From Pseudomonas caspiana (GTDB lineage Bacteria > Pseudomonadota > Gammaproteobacteria > Pseudomonadales > Pseudomonadaceae): a stretch of DNA of 64,000 bases. Positions 14,363-23,545 of the stretch are shown in pieces. The stretch is from positions 23,633 through 87,632 of the forward strand of contig NZ_LOHF01000016.1 in the NCBI RefSeq assembly GCF_002158995.1. The letters are read 5' to 3'. Positions within the stretch are counted from its first letter, which is position 1. Each line of letters starts with the position of its first letter. The position numbers and the translations under genes are program-made. Below the pieces are notes generated by a model. That model did not search any database. It worked only from the letters and a program-made list of their open reading frames with translations, and was not told where the DNA came from.

Positions 14363-16238
14363 ATTCAAAATCGGTGAACACTACCGCTATCGCGGCCAGC
14401 GCTTTCAGGTCGTCGATCAACAAGGTGAAACCGTGCAACTGCGCGCCGTAGAAGGCCGCCGGATCGTGTTGCGCCAAACCAGAGAAGTTCTGCTACGTGC
14501 ACTGAAGCGCTGCGACCTAGTTAAAGATCAGGAAGCCCCCATCGAGAAGGATCCGCAGAAAATCCTTTCGGGGCTCCCCAAGCCTTACGCGGCTGCATTC
14601 GACCGACGCTGGCATTATGTGCATGCGCTAACCAAACGCTTTGGCGGGAAAATGCCGAAGGAGCGCGGCTCGCTGATGATCAGCACCCTAGCTAAGGACA
14701 TCAACGATATCAGCCCGCCCAGCTTCAGCACGGCACGCAGTTGGGTTCGGGCATTTTGCAAATCAGGGCACAGCAGCCTGGCCCTGATACCCGGCCGACG
14801 GCAGAGAGCGAAACATCGTCTGGCCCTTCAGCCCTGGGAAGTTCAGCAGGTGATCAATCAGCAGGTCAGCCAGTTCTATCTGAAGGCCGAACCGGCATGC
14901 AAAACTGAGGTGATCGATGCCATTGTTCTGGAGCTGGAAGCATTCAACGAAGGCAGACCCAGCCATGATCGCTTGAAGGTCCCTTCGGAGTCGACCCTTA
15001 ACCGGATCCTTCGGGAGCTTGACGCTTATGAGAAAGCTCAGGCTCAGCAGGGCAGCAAGTATGCCCAGAAACACCAAGGCTGGACACGCAAACGGCCTCG
15101 GCCTGGGAGGTTGTTCGAACTCGTTGAGGCCGACACGCAACAAATGCACGTGATGGTGGTGGGCGTTGATGGTGAGGTGATCGGCCGCCCCTATCTGACG
15201 GTGTTCCTTGAGGTCTACACACGAATGCCGTATGCGTGGTCCATCGGGTTTAATCCCCCCTCTCTGGACACTACCCTTCAGACGCTCAAGCGGTCGTTAT
15301 CCAGTGATAACACCTACGCCGGTGTTGCCATCCGGTACGTTTTCGACAGCGGTCCGGAGTTCGTCGCGCAAAATCTGCGTCGAATCATCGCCATGCTGGG
15401 CGGCGAGGTGTGCTACTGCGAACCTGCCACCGGCAATCAAAAGCCTCACGTGGAAGCCTTCTTCGGCGTCTGGTCGAAAGAGATCGCCCACGTGATGCCA
15501 GGCACAACTTTCTCGAACGTCACCGCACGGGGTGACTACAGCTCCGAAAATAACGCATGCATGACCATCGATGAGGTCCGGCACGCCTTTTCCCATTGGG
15601 TGACGCGGGTGTACTGCGAGCGCCTGCACAGCAGTCTGAATACTTCTCCCCGCCTTGCTTGGGAGGCGGCGTATTCCGCGATGTTTCCGCCCCGGCGCTA
15701 TTCGCAGTCGGAATTACGCCAGCACTTCCTCAGTGCGTTCGAAGCCTCTCCCCAACAGGGGCGGCTTCGCTACAACTCGCTGTTCTGGACCGGGCCTGCG
15801 GTAGGGTACCTGGCCAATCGCGAACCCAAAGCAGAGAAGCTCTTGGTTTACTACGACCCAAGTGACCTCGGCCAGGCGTGGGCCTGCCATCCCAGCTATC
15901 CCGACGAGGTATTGGAGTTGCAGGCGGTGGAGCCTGACTACCAGCAAGGCTTGACCATGCACCTTCACCAACTGACGCTTAAACGCCTGAGGGCCGAGCG
16001 TAAAAGCTTCGACTCGCACAAGGCACGCCGCGCCAGGGTGGCACTGCTGCATGAACTGGCCTTAGTCAAGACACCAGCCCAGCGGCGTAAACGCAGCCGA
16101 GCCGAAGAAAAAGGCTCACTGCAGCCCAAGATACGGCGCGCCTCCAGCGCCGGCAAACAACAGCCGCTTAAACCATCGCCGACGGCCTACCGTTACCACG
16201 ACAATACACCCGACGACTATTCGTCCGAGGAGGTCTGA
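14346..16238 (+). CDS. tnsB: TnsB-like DDE transposase
   Basis: A 630-residue DDE transposase of the TnsB/TniA/MuA type, which binds transposon ends and performs 3'-end cleavage and strand transfer. An N-terminal helix-turn-helix region (about residues 75-230) precedes an RNase-H-like core with Asp263 in ELVEADTQQMH, Asp334 in VFDSGPEFVAQ and Glu370 in KPHVEAFFGVW. The second and third acids are 35 residues apart, the classic D-35-E spacing. A Mu-type C-terminal beta-barrel and a basic tail follow. The start ATG 14346 has GGAGG immediately upstream and overlaps the end of tnsA, implying translational coupling. All catalytic residues are present, so the protein could be active. Confidence 0.9.
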   Translation: MMGIFEFKIGEHYRYRGQRFQVVDQQGETVQLRAVEGRRIVLRQTREVLLRALKRCDLVKDQEAPIEKDPQKILSGLPKPYAAAFDRRWHYVHALTKRFGGKMPKERGSLMISTLAKDINDISPPSFSTARSWVRAFCKSGHSSLALIPGRRQRAKHRLALQPWEVQQVINQQVSQFYLKAEPACKTEVIDAIVLELEAFNEGRPSHDRLKVPSESTLNRILRELDAYEKAQAQQGSKYAQKHQGWTRKRPRPGRLFELVEADTQQMHVMVVGVDGEVIGRPYLTVFLEVYTRMPYAWSIGFNPPSLDTTLQTLKRSLSSDNTYAGVAIRYVFDSGPEFVAQNLRRIIAMLGGEVCYCEPATGNQKPHVEAFFGVWSKEIAHVMPGTTFSNVTARGDYSSENNACMTIDEVRHAFSHWVTRVYCERLHSSLNTSPRLAWEAAYSAMFPPRRYSQSELRQHFLSAFEASPQQGRLRYNSLFWTGPAVGYLANREPKAEKLLVYYDPSDLGQAWACHPSYPDEVLELQAVEPDYQQGLTMHLHQLTLKRLRAERKSFDSHKARRARVALLHELALVKTPAQRRKRSRAEEKGSLQPKIRRASSAGKQQPLKPSPTAYRYHDNTPDDYSSEEV

Positions 16239-16256
16239 GGCCATTCGGAGTCGCTC

Positions 16257-17459
16257 TTGAGGCGTCTGCCCGGGCCACTCCAAACGGGCGCAGGGCCAGC
16301 CAGCGATCACCACCAGACGTCAGGCGTTGAGTCGCCGGCCATTTGGGATGCGCTGAGCCCCGTTAGCCAACACCAATGTATCCGGCGGTCGGTAGCACTG
16401 ATGCAGAGTGCGTCACCGCCGGACTCCTACCCGCTGCCAGGGGTACCCACGTCTCTGGCGATCCATCAGATTATAAGCATGAGGTCCGCCATCATGGAGT
16501 TCGAGCGTCAACAAGTGCTTAAAACCTTCAAAAGCAAAATTGTCTTCCATCCGCGGTATCGGCAGGCTTTCTCGCAGATTCAGAATGCGATCGAGAACAC
16601 CGAGGCTCTGGGTGAACCGGTATGCGCTCTGCTTTGCGGCCCGAGCGGGACCGGGAAGTCCACGCTGTGTAATTACTTTCGCAAGCTTTATACCGGGAAC
16701 TCAGAAGCTCATCGTGAAGACGGCGTTTATGTCAACCTTCCCGTCTTCTATTGCGAGGTCCCCTCACCGGCAACCGTCAAAGGTTTAATCACCAACATGC
16801 TGCGCCTGCTGATTAATGCCACCCCCAGTGGCACTGTTGAAAAGCTCACTCATCAGCTCATCACGTGCCTTAAAACATCTCAGGTAAGGATAATTTTTCT
16901 CGACGAAATTCAGCGCCTCTGCATCACTACCGTCGCCGAAAAAGTACGGCTGGACTCTCTGCAATGGATTGTTTCGCTCCTCAACGGCTCCGGTATTCCC
17001 GTAATCCTTTCTGGCACCGGCCTGTGCCGTGATATCCGGCGCGAAGACGAAGCATTTGAAAACAGATATCCATACTTCGCCGAGCTTTCAGATTTCAGCT
17101 ATGAAACGGGGGATAACTCCGATTACTTTGCGACGCTGAAACATCTGGATACGGCAATGTATCAATTGGCTCCACTCGAAAAAGGTGTCCACCTTAATGA
17201 TCCAACGATCGCTGCTCCTCTATTCGTTGGTACCCGCGGAAACCTGAAACGCATGCGCGTAGTCATCAACGATGCGCTGAAGACGTGCCTGTGCCGAAAA
17301 GAGCGGTTGGAGTTGACAGCCGATGATTTCATCACTGCTTGCCAATACGTAGCGTTGCCAAAGAGTCTGTCAGATGGGAACCCTTTTTTGCTCTCCTATG
17401 ACGAAGCGCTGGTTCTCATAATGAATCACGCGGACGTGGGGGGGGAGGAAAATGAGTAG
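16257..17459 (+). CDS. tnsC: TnsC/TniB-like AAA+ transposition regulator
   Basis: An AAA+ ATPase of up to 400 residues. Walker A GPSGTGKST is at about residues 128-136 and Walker B RIIFLDEIQRL about 90 residues later. A GTGLCRDI-type sensor segment and a C-terminal GTRGNLKRMR element typical of TniB/TnsC follow. It should link the target-selecting TniQ/TnsD protein to TnsA/TnsB. The start is uncertain: TTG 16257 has GGAG 6 bases upstream and lies 18 bases after the tnsB stop, while ATG 16494 has GAGG 9 bases upstream and ATG 16401 is also in frame. The conserved part begins near residue 80. It overlaps tniQ by 8 bases. Confidence 0.85.
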   Translation: MRRLPGPLQTGAGPASDHHQTSGVESPAIWDALSPVSQHQCIRRSVALMQSASPPDSYPLPGVPTSLAIHQIISMRSAIMEFERQQVLKTFKSKIVFHPRYRQAFSQIQNAIENTEALGEPVCALLCGPSGTGKSTLCNYFRKLYTGNSEAHREDGVYVNLPVFYCEVPSPATVKGLITNMLRLLINATPSGTVEKLTHQLITCLKTSQVRIIFLDEIQRLCITTVAEKVRLDSLQWIVSLLNGSGIPVILSGTGLCRDIRREDEAFENRYPYFAELSDFSYETGDNSDYFATLKHLDTAMYQLAPLEKGVHLNDPTIAAPLFVGTRGNLKRMRVVINDALKTCLCRKERLELTADDFITACQYVALPKSLSDGNPFLLSYDEALVLIMNHADVGGEENE

Positions 17460-19944
17460 GATATTGTTCATCCCTAAACCCTTTCCCGAAGAAAGCCCGA
17501 GCAGCGTCCTGAAACGCATGGCCATTCGACACGGATGTATAGCCAAGGCGGACCTTCAGAGCCTCTTTGGTGACGCCCTTCGCCATGAGTCGATAATGTC
17601 TCGCACTCATCCAGCAGTCCAAGCCATTGCAACCATGTCCGGCTGGGATGCAAAACAGTTTCTGAGCGGGTTCTACGAACCGGTTGGACCTTTGCTGGAG
17701 GGCCCGCCTCTCATAATCTGCGGACTAGTAGTCAGAGCTGACATGGTGCGAAAACAACAAACTGCGTTCTGCTCCGAATGCTGGGCAGCAGGTCACGAGC
17801 ATTTCATCAAGGATCTGAAGCTTGCAGTGTACTGTCCTTATCATTTACGCCGGTATTTGGCTAAATGCCCCAACTGCGGAACAGAGCTCCGCTGGTCTAA
17901 CCTGCTATCTGGAAAGTGCCGGTGTGCAGAATTGCCAATTTCCCCGACTTGCACATCAGCGGAAGCACTCATTGAGATTAAGCTACTGCAAATTTTCCGA
18001 GAAAGAGATACCGACAGATTTGATAAATTTAATGACTATCTGCGGCTGTTAGGCTTTCACACAAAAGATCCAACTGAGTGCAGCGCAGTAAGAACCATAG
18101 TGGCGCTGGCATTTGCCCTATTGGAAACTAATCAGAAGGCAATCCTCTACCACCTGGGAACGTTACACACATTATACCCCGAGATACCCAGACGAATTAT
18201 TAGCGCCAAACTTTCCCTGATCCCGGCCAAGCAATGTCAGGATTGTGTGAAAATTTTCCTGCGACACAGTTTTAGCACCGACACTCCGTTCAGAGAGTGC
18301 ACAACCCCACTAATATCCTCTTTTGAGTTAACTAGCCGCCAGATCTCCAACTGGCAAAAACTGGCCTCACATCAATGGAGAATAGTCCGAAAGAACTCTA
18401 ACATTCTTTCATCAATAGGCCGTTATCGTTGGCAAGAAGTGCAAAAGATGACCGTGCATATACTCCAACTAAAACTTAACAACGGCTTCAGCCAAAAGAA
18501 AGCTATCTCAGGCATGAACCTAGGCGAACTAAAAAAAGAGTTACTGCTAAGCAAAGTCGTTCTGCGCGGCGCCATTGACGAAAAGCTTCTACACCCAATT
18601 TCTTGGCGGACAGATGACTGGTTATTTGATCCTACTGACATAGCAAACTTTTGCCGGCATTACATTTCCGTGCACATGCTGTCAGCAAACACCAAAATTC
18701 CTGTCGATAAAATACGGCGTGCGCTTCGACACTTAGGATTACGCAACTCAGAATTCAAAAGCCAAAGAGTGCGCCTACATGTGATGAGTATTGAAACAAG
18801 TAAAGCGGTAATTGAATGGTGTACCCCTCATACTAAAAAATATGAAAAGCGGACACAGTCTTGGACAAGTCTTCCGCAACATGATCCAAATGACTTGGGC
18901 GTTTGGCTGAGTGCATCAGCGGCAGCAGAGCTTGTGGGGTGCTGGCCTGCGGGGCTCAGACGCCTCATAGAAGCCAAGCTGATCCCAGCTACTGTAGGCG
19001 GCAACCAAAAAAATGGCTACTTAGTCAAGGAAAAGGAGCTAATTAAATTCAAAATTAAATATATAAGCGCGAGCGAAGCTACCAAACTATTAAGCTGTAA
19101 GCAAAGACATACCAGTGCCGTACTTAGGAAAGCAGGTATCAAGCCCGTGACTGGACCAGGAATCGACAAAAACCCAACTTACTATTATTTACGCCTTCCA
19201 GTCCTTGAATTCATACACGCTATGAAAGAGCTTCCGAGGACCAAAGAATATGGCCTCACCCACTTTGAAGCATGTCGTCATCTACATCTCCCGATCCGAA
19301 TGATAGCGCTCTTGATTAATTCCGGAGCATTGGAAACTATAGAAACAATCGATAACTTCAGCAATCCGATTAAAAAGAAAAGCGTAGATGACTTTTATGA
19401 TCATTATGCATCAGCATCGACCATCGCCGGATGGTTAAATATTCCGTTAAAATGCGTAGACCAAGCGTTATTAAAGTTCGGAATCAGCACAATACCTGGG
19501 GTGTCAACGGACTCATTTCGAACGCATCTCTATAAAATCGACGACGTCGCCAATGTATTTTTACTGCCGAGCCGTCCCAATTCAACCGGCTTCAAGTCTG
19601 GGAAGCTACTAATTTTAGAGAACATCTCAAGCGTAAGAGAAAAATACCAGATCTCTGCGGTACCATTCTTCCGGCTTTTCATAGCATCCGGCTTTGTTAG
19701 CAGGGTTGGAAATTACCAGCCTGCTTATCTGCTAGAAAGTGACGTTATCAAGATTTCACAGATAATGGAAAAGTACTGCATCATTTCGCAAGCAGACAAA
19801 TACTTGGGACATACTCAGTTAGCTAACAACCTCGTTAAAACAAAAAAACTTAGTGTTAGCCACCCGTTACTACCTTATACAAATTACCCCATGATTGAAA
19901 GAGCAATACTGCGCGATTACGCGTTAAAAAACCATCTTATCTAA
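17452..19944 (+). CDS. TniQ/TnsD-like target-selection protein with long modular C-terminus
   Basis: An 830-residue TniQ-family protein. The N-terminal TniQ domain shows PFPEESPSSVLKRMAIRHG and a zinc-binding pattern: CSECW, then CPYH and CPNCG (about residues 110-150). TnsD/TniQ proteins recognise the attachment site and recruit TnsC. The C-terminal half (about residues 360-760) holds several similar 60-70-residue units that look like small HTH modules, for example LSASAAAELVGCWPAGLRRL, ISASEATKLLSCKQRHTSAV and ASASTIAGWLNIPLKCVDQA, each followed by a Tyr- or Phe-containing strand. Such an array could read a long target sequence. The gene is AT-richer than tnsB. It overlaps the tnsC end, and SD GGAGG lies just before the ATG. 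Confidence 0.85.
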   Translation: MSRILFIPKPFPEESPSSVLKRMAIRHGCIAKADLQSLFGDALRHESIMSRTHPAVQAIATMSGWDAKQFLSGFYEPVGPLLEGPPLIICGLVVRADMVRKQQTAFCSECWAAGHEHFIKDLKLAVYCPYHLRRYLAKCPNCGTELRWSNLLSGKCRCAELPISPTCTSAEALIEIKLLQIFRERDTDRFDKFNDYLRLLGFHTKDPTECSAVRTIVALAFALLETNQKAILYHLGTLHTLYPEIPRRIISAKLSLIPAKQCQDCVKIFLRHSFSTDTPFRECTTPLISSFELTSRQISNWQKLASHQWRIVRKNSNILSSIGRYRWQEVQKMTVHILQLKLNNGFSQKKAISGMNLGELKKELLLSKVVLRGAIDEKLLHPISWRTDDWLFDPTDIANFCRHYISVHMLSANTKIPVDKIRRALRHLGLRNSEFKSQRVRLHVMSIETSKAVIEWCTPHTKKYEKRTQSWTSLPQHDPNDLGVWLSASAAAELVGCWPAGLRRLIEAKLIPATVGGNQKNGYLVKEKELIKFKIKYISASEATKLLSCKQRHTSAVLRKAGIKPVTGPGIDKNPTYYYLRLPVLEFIHAMKELPRTKEYGLTHFEACRHLHLPIRMIALLINSGALETIETIDNFSNPIKKKSVDDFYDHYASASTIAGWLNIPLKCVDQALLKFGISTIPGVSTDSFRTHLYKIDDVANVFLLPSRPNSTGFKSGKLLILENISSVREKYQISAVPFFRLFIASGFVSRVGNYQPAYLLESDVIKISQIMEKYCIISQADKYLGHTQLANNLVKTKKLSVSHPLLPYTNYPMIERAILRDYALKNHLI

Positions 19945-20192
19945 ATCCCACCTTCCCTCGCGCAACCCCCTAGCCCAATCAGTTAACACGGGCACAATGG
20001 GCTATTGCCCACGGCGATTTATAGCTATCTTGCATAACAGCCGCCAGCTTATTTTGCCGAAAACAAGCAAAATCCAAAGTATCTAGACATCTTTCCGCCA
20101 GTGATTTTGACAATTGTCAAAAAAATCAATGCCATTGCATTCATACAGATATGAAAAATGGGGACGGCTACCTAGCGATGATTTGAAAATGG

Positions 20193-20226
20193 AAAAAGCC
20201 AGAAGCGTAAAGCTTCTGGCTTTTTT
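20193..20226. terminator. Strong bidirectional intrinsic terminator
   Basis: AAAAAGCCAGAAGC (20193-20206) pairs perfectly over 14 bases with GCTTCTGGCTTTTT around a GTAAA loop, with A and T runs on either side so it works in both directions. Confidence 0.85.
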
Positions 20227-20260
20227 ATGACCTGTGCAAAATGGCATGGTCCCCGACCTC

Positions 20261-20285
20261 GGTAGGGGCGAACTTGTTCGCGATG
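20261..20285. repeat. Single REP-like palindrome
   Basis: GGTAGGGGCGAACTTGTTCG followed by CGATG is a typical Pseudomonas REP-like motif containing the small palindrome CGAACTTGTTCG. It stands alone inside the island. Confidence 0.5.
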
Positions 20286-20481
20286 CAATCTTCAACCCAA
20301 GAGTGATCTCTCAAGTCTGACCGAGGATGCCGTACGATCTTCAGTCGTTAGTCCCTCTGGTGGAAGTCCAAATCGGGATACGCTATCAGCGTTTTCGATG
20401 CGGCTTTACTGCGCATCATGTAGCATGTAGCCAGCACTACAACATGAATCGTAACGCTCTTACCCGCCAGGCGATAGGGAT

Positions 20482-21468
20482 ATGGAAGTGACAGTAAGAG
20501 TGATGTCTTGCGGCTTGGAAATTGACCGCATCACCCGCCCTCTTAGAACGGAAGGCGGTCAGCCTGCCGTTACATATAGAAAACAGCTGTGGCCTGTTAA
20601 GAACGGCTGCATCGAAATCGGCACAGTAGACGATGCAGCCTCCCTCAGCCAAGACGCCGTTTGGGAGGATTGGACAACACTCGTCACATCGCTACTGCCC
20701 TCGCCGCTTCCTACTCAAATAAATGCTTGTTCGGACCTTCTCCAAATTCGTTTCCGAGGAGAGTTGCCTTCAGGAATCTTGAGCTCAATATCTTCGCTGA
20801 CATGCTTAGGCTTAGAGCAAGAAGCACGTGCTTTGCTTGTCGATTTTCTGCGAGAAAGAAAGGAATCCGAACGGCTATACAGGTTCCTACTATCGCACCC
20901 TATTGAGGGCAATGAAGCTTTAGACAACAATACTGACCTAGCCCCTAATGGAGATAATTTGGAGCAGGAAATCGCATTAGGTTTGGTCCCCGAAAACGAG
21001 GGTGACGATGACTGGGGCTGGGAGTCCGCTGACGAAATACAAACTCCAAAGATAAACGACCAACATCTAAGAGAAGCGGCAAAACGTACCCAAGAAGCGC
21101 TCTGTAGCTATCGCCCCATCGAAGAGGGCGCGCGGGCTCCTGACCTTGCTGGACCACTTGAAGATTTCGATTGGATCGATGATCGGCTGATAACACAACA
21201 GCCCAACGCGATATCGCGTGTTGAAAACGTCCTCATGGAGCGAACTGCAAAACTTGGCGAAACGGCTTTGGATGTGCTGAGATATTTTGTGGACAATCCG
21301 GGGGACCGATCAGCGCACGCCGAGTTGGTACTAGGTTATGCAATTTCCGATATCAACAAGCTACTCTCCGGCTCCCTGAGCCATTATTTGAACAGGAATT
21401 CCTCCGGCGGATGGGTTTGCCACTCATGGGTGCCAAACCTGCTTTCTGCATTGGATGAGGTCTCGTGA
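20482..21468 (+). CDS. Unrecognised acidic protein at the head of the defence cargo
   Basis: A 328-residue acidic protein I do not recognise. The N-terminal third alternates strands and helices. The middle (about residues 150-220) is Glu/Asp-rich and probably linker-like. The last 90 residues (TALDVLRYFVDNPGDRSAHA, then YAISDINKLLSGSLSHYL and SGGWVCHSW) have the rhythm of a winged helix-turn-helix. It is followed 17 bases later by vsr on the opposite strand, so the two are convergent, and it points the same way as the methyltransferase operon. It could be a regulator, an adaptor or an additional component of the defence cluster. The ATG has a weak SD, AGGG. Confidence 0.7.
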   Translation: MEVTVRVMSCGLEIDRITRPLRTEGGQPAVTYRKQLWPVKNGCIEIGTVDDAASLSQDAVWEDWTTLVTSLLPSPLPTQINACSDLLQIRFRGELPSGILSSISSLTCLGLEQEARALLVDFLRERKESERLYRFLLSHPIEGNEALDNNTDLAPNGDNLEQEIALGLVPENEGDDDWGWESADEIQTPKINDQHLREAAKRTQEALCSYRPIEEGARAPDLAGPLEDFDWIDDRLITQQPNAISRVENVLMERTAKLGETALDVLRYFVDNPGDRSAHAELVLGYAISDINKLLSGSLSHYLNRNSSGGWVCHSWVPNLLSALDEVS

Positions 21469-21485
21469 TCTCGCAGAGACGCTCG

Positions 21486-21929
21486 TTAGCTCATCAGCTG
21501 ATGCTCGATTTCTTTCAGACGCAAAAGCAGCCTAGGCAACATCACTTCCGGCTTTTTGACTTCACACTCCCAAACTATAAGAACATTCCACCCACACCTA
21601 TCCAAGTTTTCCAAAGTTTTCCGATCCCGATCGACATTGGCTTCGAGTTTTGCAGTCCAGAAATCTACCCGCGACTTGGGCATGACAGCGTATCTGCAGC
21701 CTACGTGGCGATGCCAAAAACATCCGTGTACAAAAATACAGACCTTCAGTCGAGGCAGTACAATGTCCGGCTTTCCAGGCAAATCCTTACGGTGAAGCCT
21801 AAATCTGTAGCCTTGGGCGTGCAAAAAACTTCTGACTATCAGTTCAGGCTTCGTGTCCTTCCCTCTGATGGCAGACATCATGCGGGATCTCGTGGCCCGA
21901 TCAACAACGTCCATTTCGTATTTCCTCAA
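21486..21929 (-). CDS. vsr: Very short patch repair endonuclease Vsr
   Basis: A 147-residue Vsr protein, which nicks 5' of T:G mismatches produced by deamination of 5-methylcytosine. Family blocks are all present: DVVDRATRSRMMSAIRGKDT with KPE after it, then YRFRLHRKDLPGKPDIVLP containing the catalytic Asp, CIFVHGCFWHRH and VLIVWECEV. Length is typical. It is divergent from the adjacent C5 methyltransferase with 14 bases between the starts, the common vsr/dcm pairing in which Vsr protects methylated sites from mutation. The shared 14-base gap implies overlapping promoters inside the opposing genes or in each other's 5' ends. Confidence 0.97.
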   Translation of the reverse strand: MRKYEMDVVDRATRSRMMSAIRGKDTKPELIVRSFLHAQGYRFRLHRKDLPGKPDIVLPRLKVCIFVHGCFWHRHVGCRYAVMPKSRVDFWTAKLEANVDRDRKTLENLDRCGWNVLIVWECEVKKPEVMLPRLLLRLKEIEHQLMS

Positions 21930-21943
21930 AACAGCGTGGTTTC

Positions 21944-23545
21944 ATGAGTCGTAGCAATTCTATCCAAGTTGTAGATCTCTTTGCGGGCCCTGGTGGACTT
22001 GGAGAGGGATTCTCTTCTCACTCGGACGATCACGGTACGACCTTCGATATCAAGGTATCTGCCGAGATGGAGGCTTCCGCGCGCTCAACGCTGAGACTCC
22101 GGGCCTTTTATAGATTGCTAAAAAATGAACAGGCAGAAGCCTTGGAGGACTATTACAACTTCTGTGAAACGGCAACTGTGGCAGAGCCATACACACCTAG
22201 AAGCCTAGAAGCTTGGAAGCATGCCGATAGCGAAGCGCAACTGCTGGAGCTTGGTACTGAGGAAGGAAATATCCGGCTCGACAAAATACTAGCAAACCGT
22301 CTGGATGAAACCAAACCTTGGGTGCTGATTGGCGGCCCGCCGTGCCAAGCCTATTCGATCGTAGGGCGAGCTAGGAATCGAGGGAAAGTAGACTACTTGG
22401 CAGAAAATGACCATCGTCACTTCCTATATAGGGAATACCTACGGATCATCCAAAAAAAGCGGCCTGCAGTGTTCGTAATGGAGAACGTGAAAGGGATTCT
22501 TTCATCACAGGTTGGTGGGGAACAGATGTTCCCTCAAATTCTGCGAGATCTTGCGGACCCGGATGCAGCCTTGGGAGAGAGCAGCACTGGCCCCAAATAC
22601 CGGATTTGCTCTCTCGTAGCCGACGATGTGTATGAAAGTGGGGCTCCGCCAGACAGCATCACCCCGAGCAACTACATTATTCGAGCAGAGGCATACGGAG
22701 TTCCCCAAGCCCGGCACCGGGTGATACTGCTAGGTGTGTCCGAAGAATATTTAGATGCTATTGGAAACCATAAGCTTTCCACCGCCTCAGGGCCATCAAT
22801 AGACCAAGTCATAGGGTGTCTGCCTCCACTTCGAAGCACGCTGACTAAAATGAAGGACTCACCAGATTCGTGGGCGCAGGTTATACGTGAGCATTTGAAA
22901 GATTTAAGCAGGGAGTGCCTTCTTCAAGTTGAGAATGAGCCCGAGAGGCTTAGTTTAGCGACCAAGCTAGGTATTTTGGCCAGCAGCTACGACAGCGGTG
23001 ATATGAACTCCGGAGGATTGCGGGTCCTGAAAAAACGCTCCTCAAATGGCGTGACTCGAACCCATCTCGACAGCTGGTTACTCGACCCAAAGCTCAAGTA
23101 CTGGCTCAATCATGAAGCTAGGGGCCATATGAGTTCCGACCTCCGTAGGTACGTATACGCTGCGGCTTTTGCCGACACATACAAAAACTCACCCAAAGGG
23201 CATCATGATTTTGATCTTCCTGGTTTAGCCCCAGACCACAAAAATTGGACAACTGGAAAATTCAGCGACCGTTTTCGCGTACAAAGGGCAGGTATCCCGT
23301 CAACAACGATTACTAGTCATATCGCGAAGGATGGTCACTACTTTATTCACTACGACCCCAGGCAATGCCGAAGTTTGACAGTCCGAGAGGCGGCGCGCCT
23401 GCAAACGTTTCCAGATAATTACTTCTTCTTAGGTAACCGAACACAGCAGTTTCATCAGGTCGGCAATGCGGTCCCTCCCCTCTTAGCGAGGCAGATCGCA
23501 GATATCGTCGCTGGAATACTTAGAAGTGGAAGAAAGGCTAAATAA
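21944..23545 (+). CDS. C5 cytosine DNA methyltransferase (Dcm/M.HpaII class)
   Basis: A 533-residue DNA (cytosine-5) methyltransferase that should modify the host at the site recognised by the associated system. Motif I is VVDLFAGPGGLGEGF. Motif IV, with the catalytic Cys, is GGPPCQAYSIVGRARN. Motif VI is FVMENVKGIL, and motif VIII is YGVPQARHRVILLG. Motifs IX-X are SLTVREAARLQTFPDNYFF and QVGNAVPPLLARQIA. A long target-recognition region lies between VIII and IX. All catalytic motifs are intact. It heads a co-directional operon: its end overlaps the MORC-type ATPase gene by 20 bases. The partner vsr is divergent. Confidence 0.96.
   Translation: MSRSNSIQVVDLFAGPGGLGEGFSSHSDDHGTTFDIKVSAEMEASARSTLRLRAFYRLLKNEQAEALEDYYNFCETATVAEPYTPRSLEAWKHADSEAQLLELGTEEGNIRLDKILANRLDETKPWVLIGGPPCQAYSIVGRARNRGKVDYLAENDHRHFLYREYLRIIQKKRPAVFVMENVKGILSSQVGGEQMFPQILRDLADPDAALGESSTGPKYRICSLVADDVYESGAPPDSITPSNYIIRAEAYGVPQARHRVILLGVSEEYLDAIGNHKLSTASGPSIDQVIGCLPPLRSTLTKMKDSPDSWAQVIREHLKDLSRECLLQVENEPERLSLATKLGILASSYDSGDMNSGGLRVLKKRSSNGVTRTHLDSWLLDPKLKYWLNHEARGHMSSDLRRYVYAAAFADTYKNSPKGHHDFDLPGLAPDHKNWTTGKFSDRFRVQRAGIPSTTITSHIAKDGHYFIHYDPRQCRSLTVREAARLQTFPDNYFFLGNRTQQFHQVGNAVPPLLARQIADIVAGILRSGRKAK

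Larger units (their letters stand above)
19945..20481. other. Gap between the transposition genes and the defence cargo
   Basis: It holds a strong bidirectional terminator (20193-20226) and a single REP-like palindrome at 20261-20285. A 70-codon minus frame overlapping the terminator is rejected. No transposon end could be defined, although a boundary here is possible because a chromosomal-type REP lies between the two halves of the island. Confidence 0.4.

Noticed and set aside
20083..20295. 70-codon minus ORF after tniQ
   Set aside because: It spans a strong bidirectional terminator and has no motif.
21465..21947. Plus ORF antisense to vsr
   Set aside because: Lies opposite a clear Vsr endonuclease and is its shadow.
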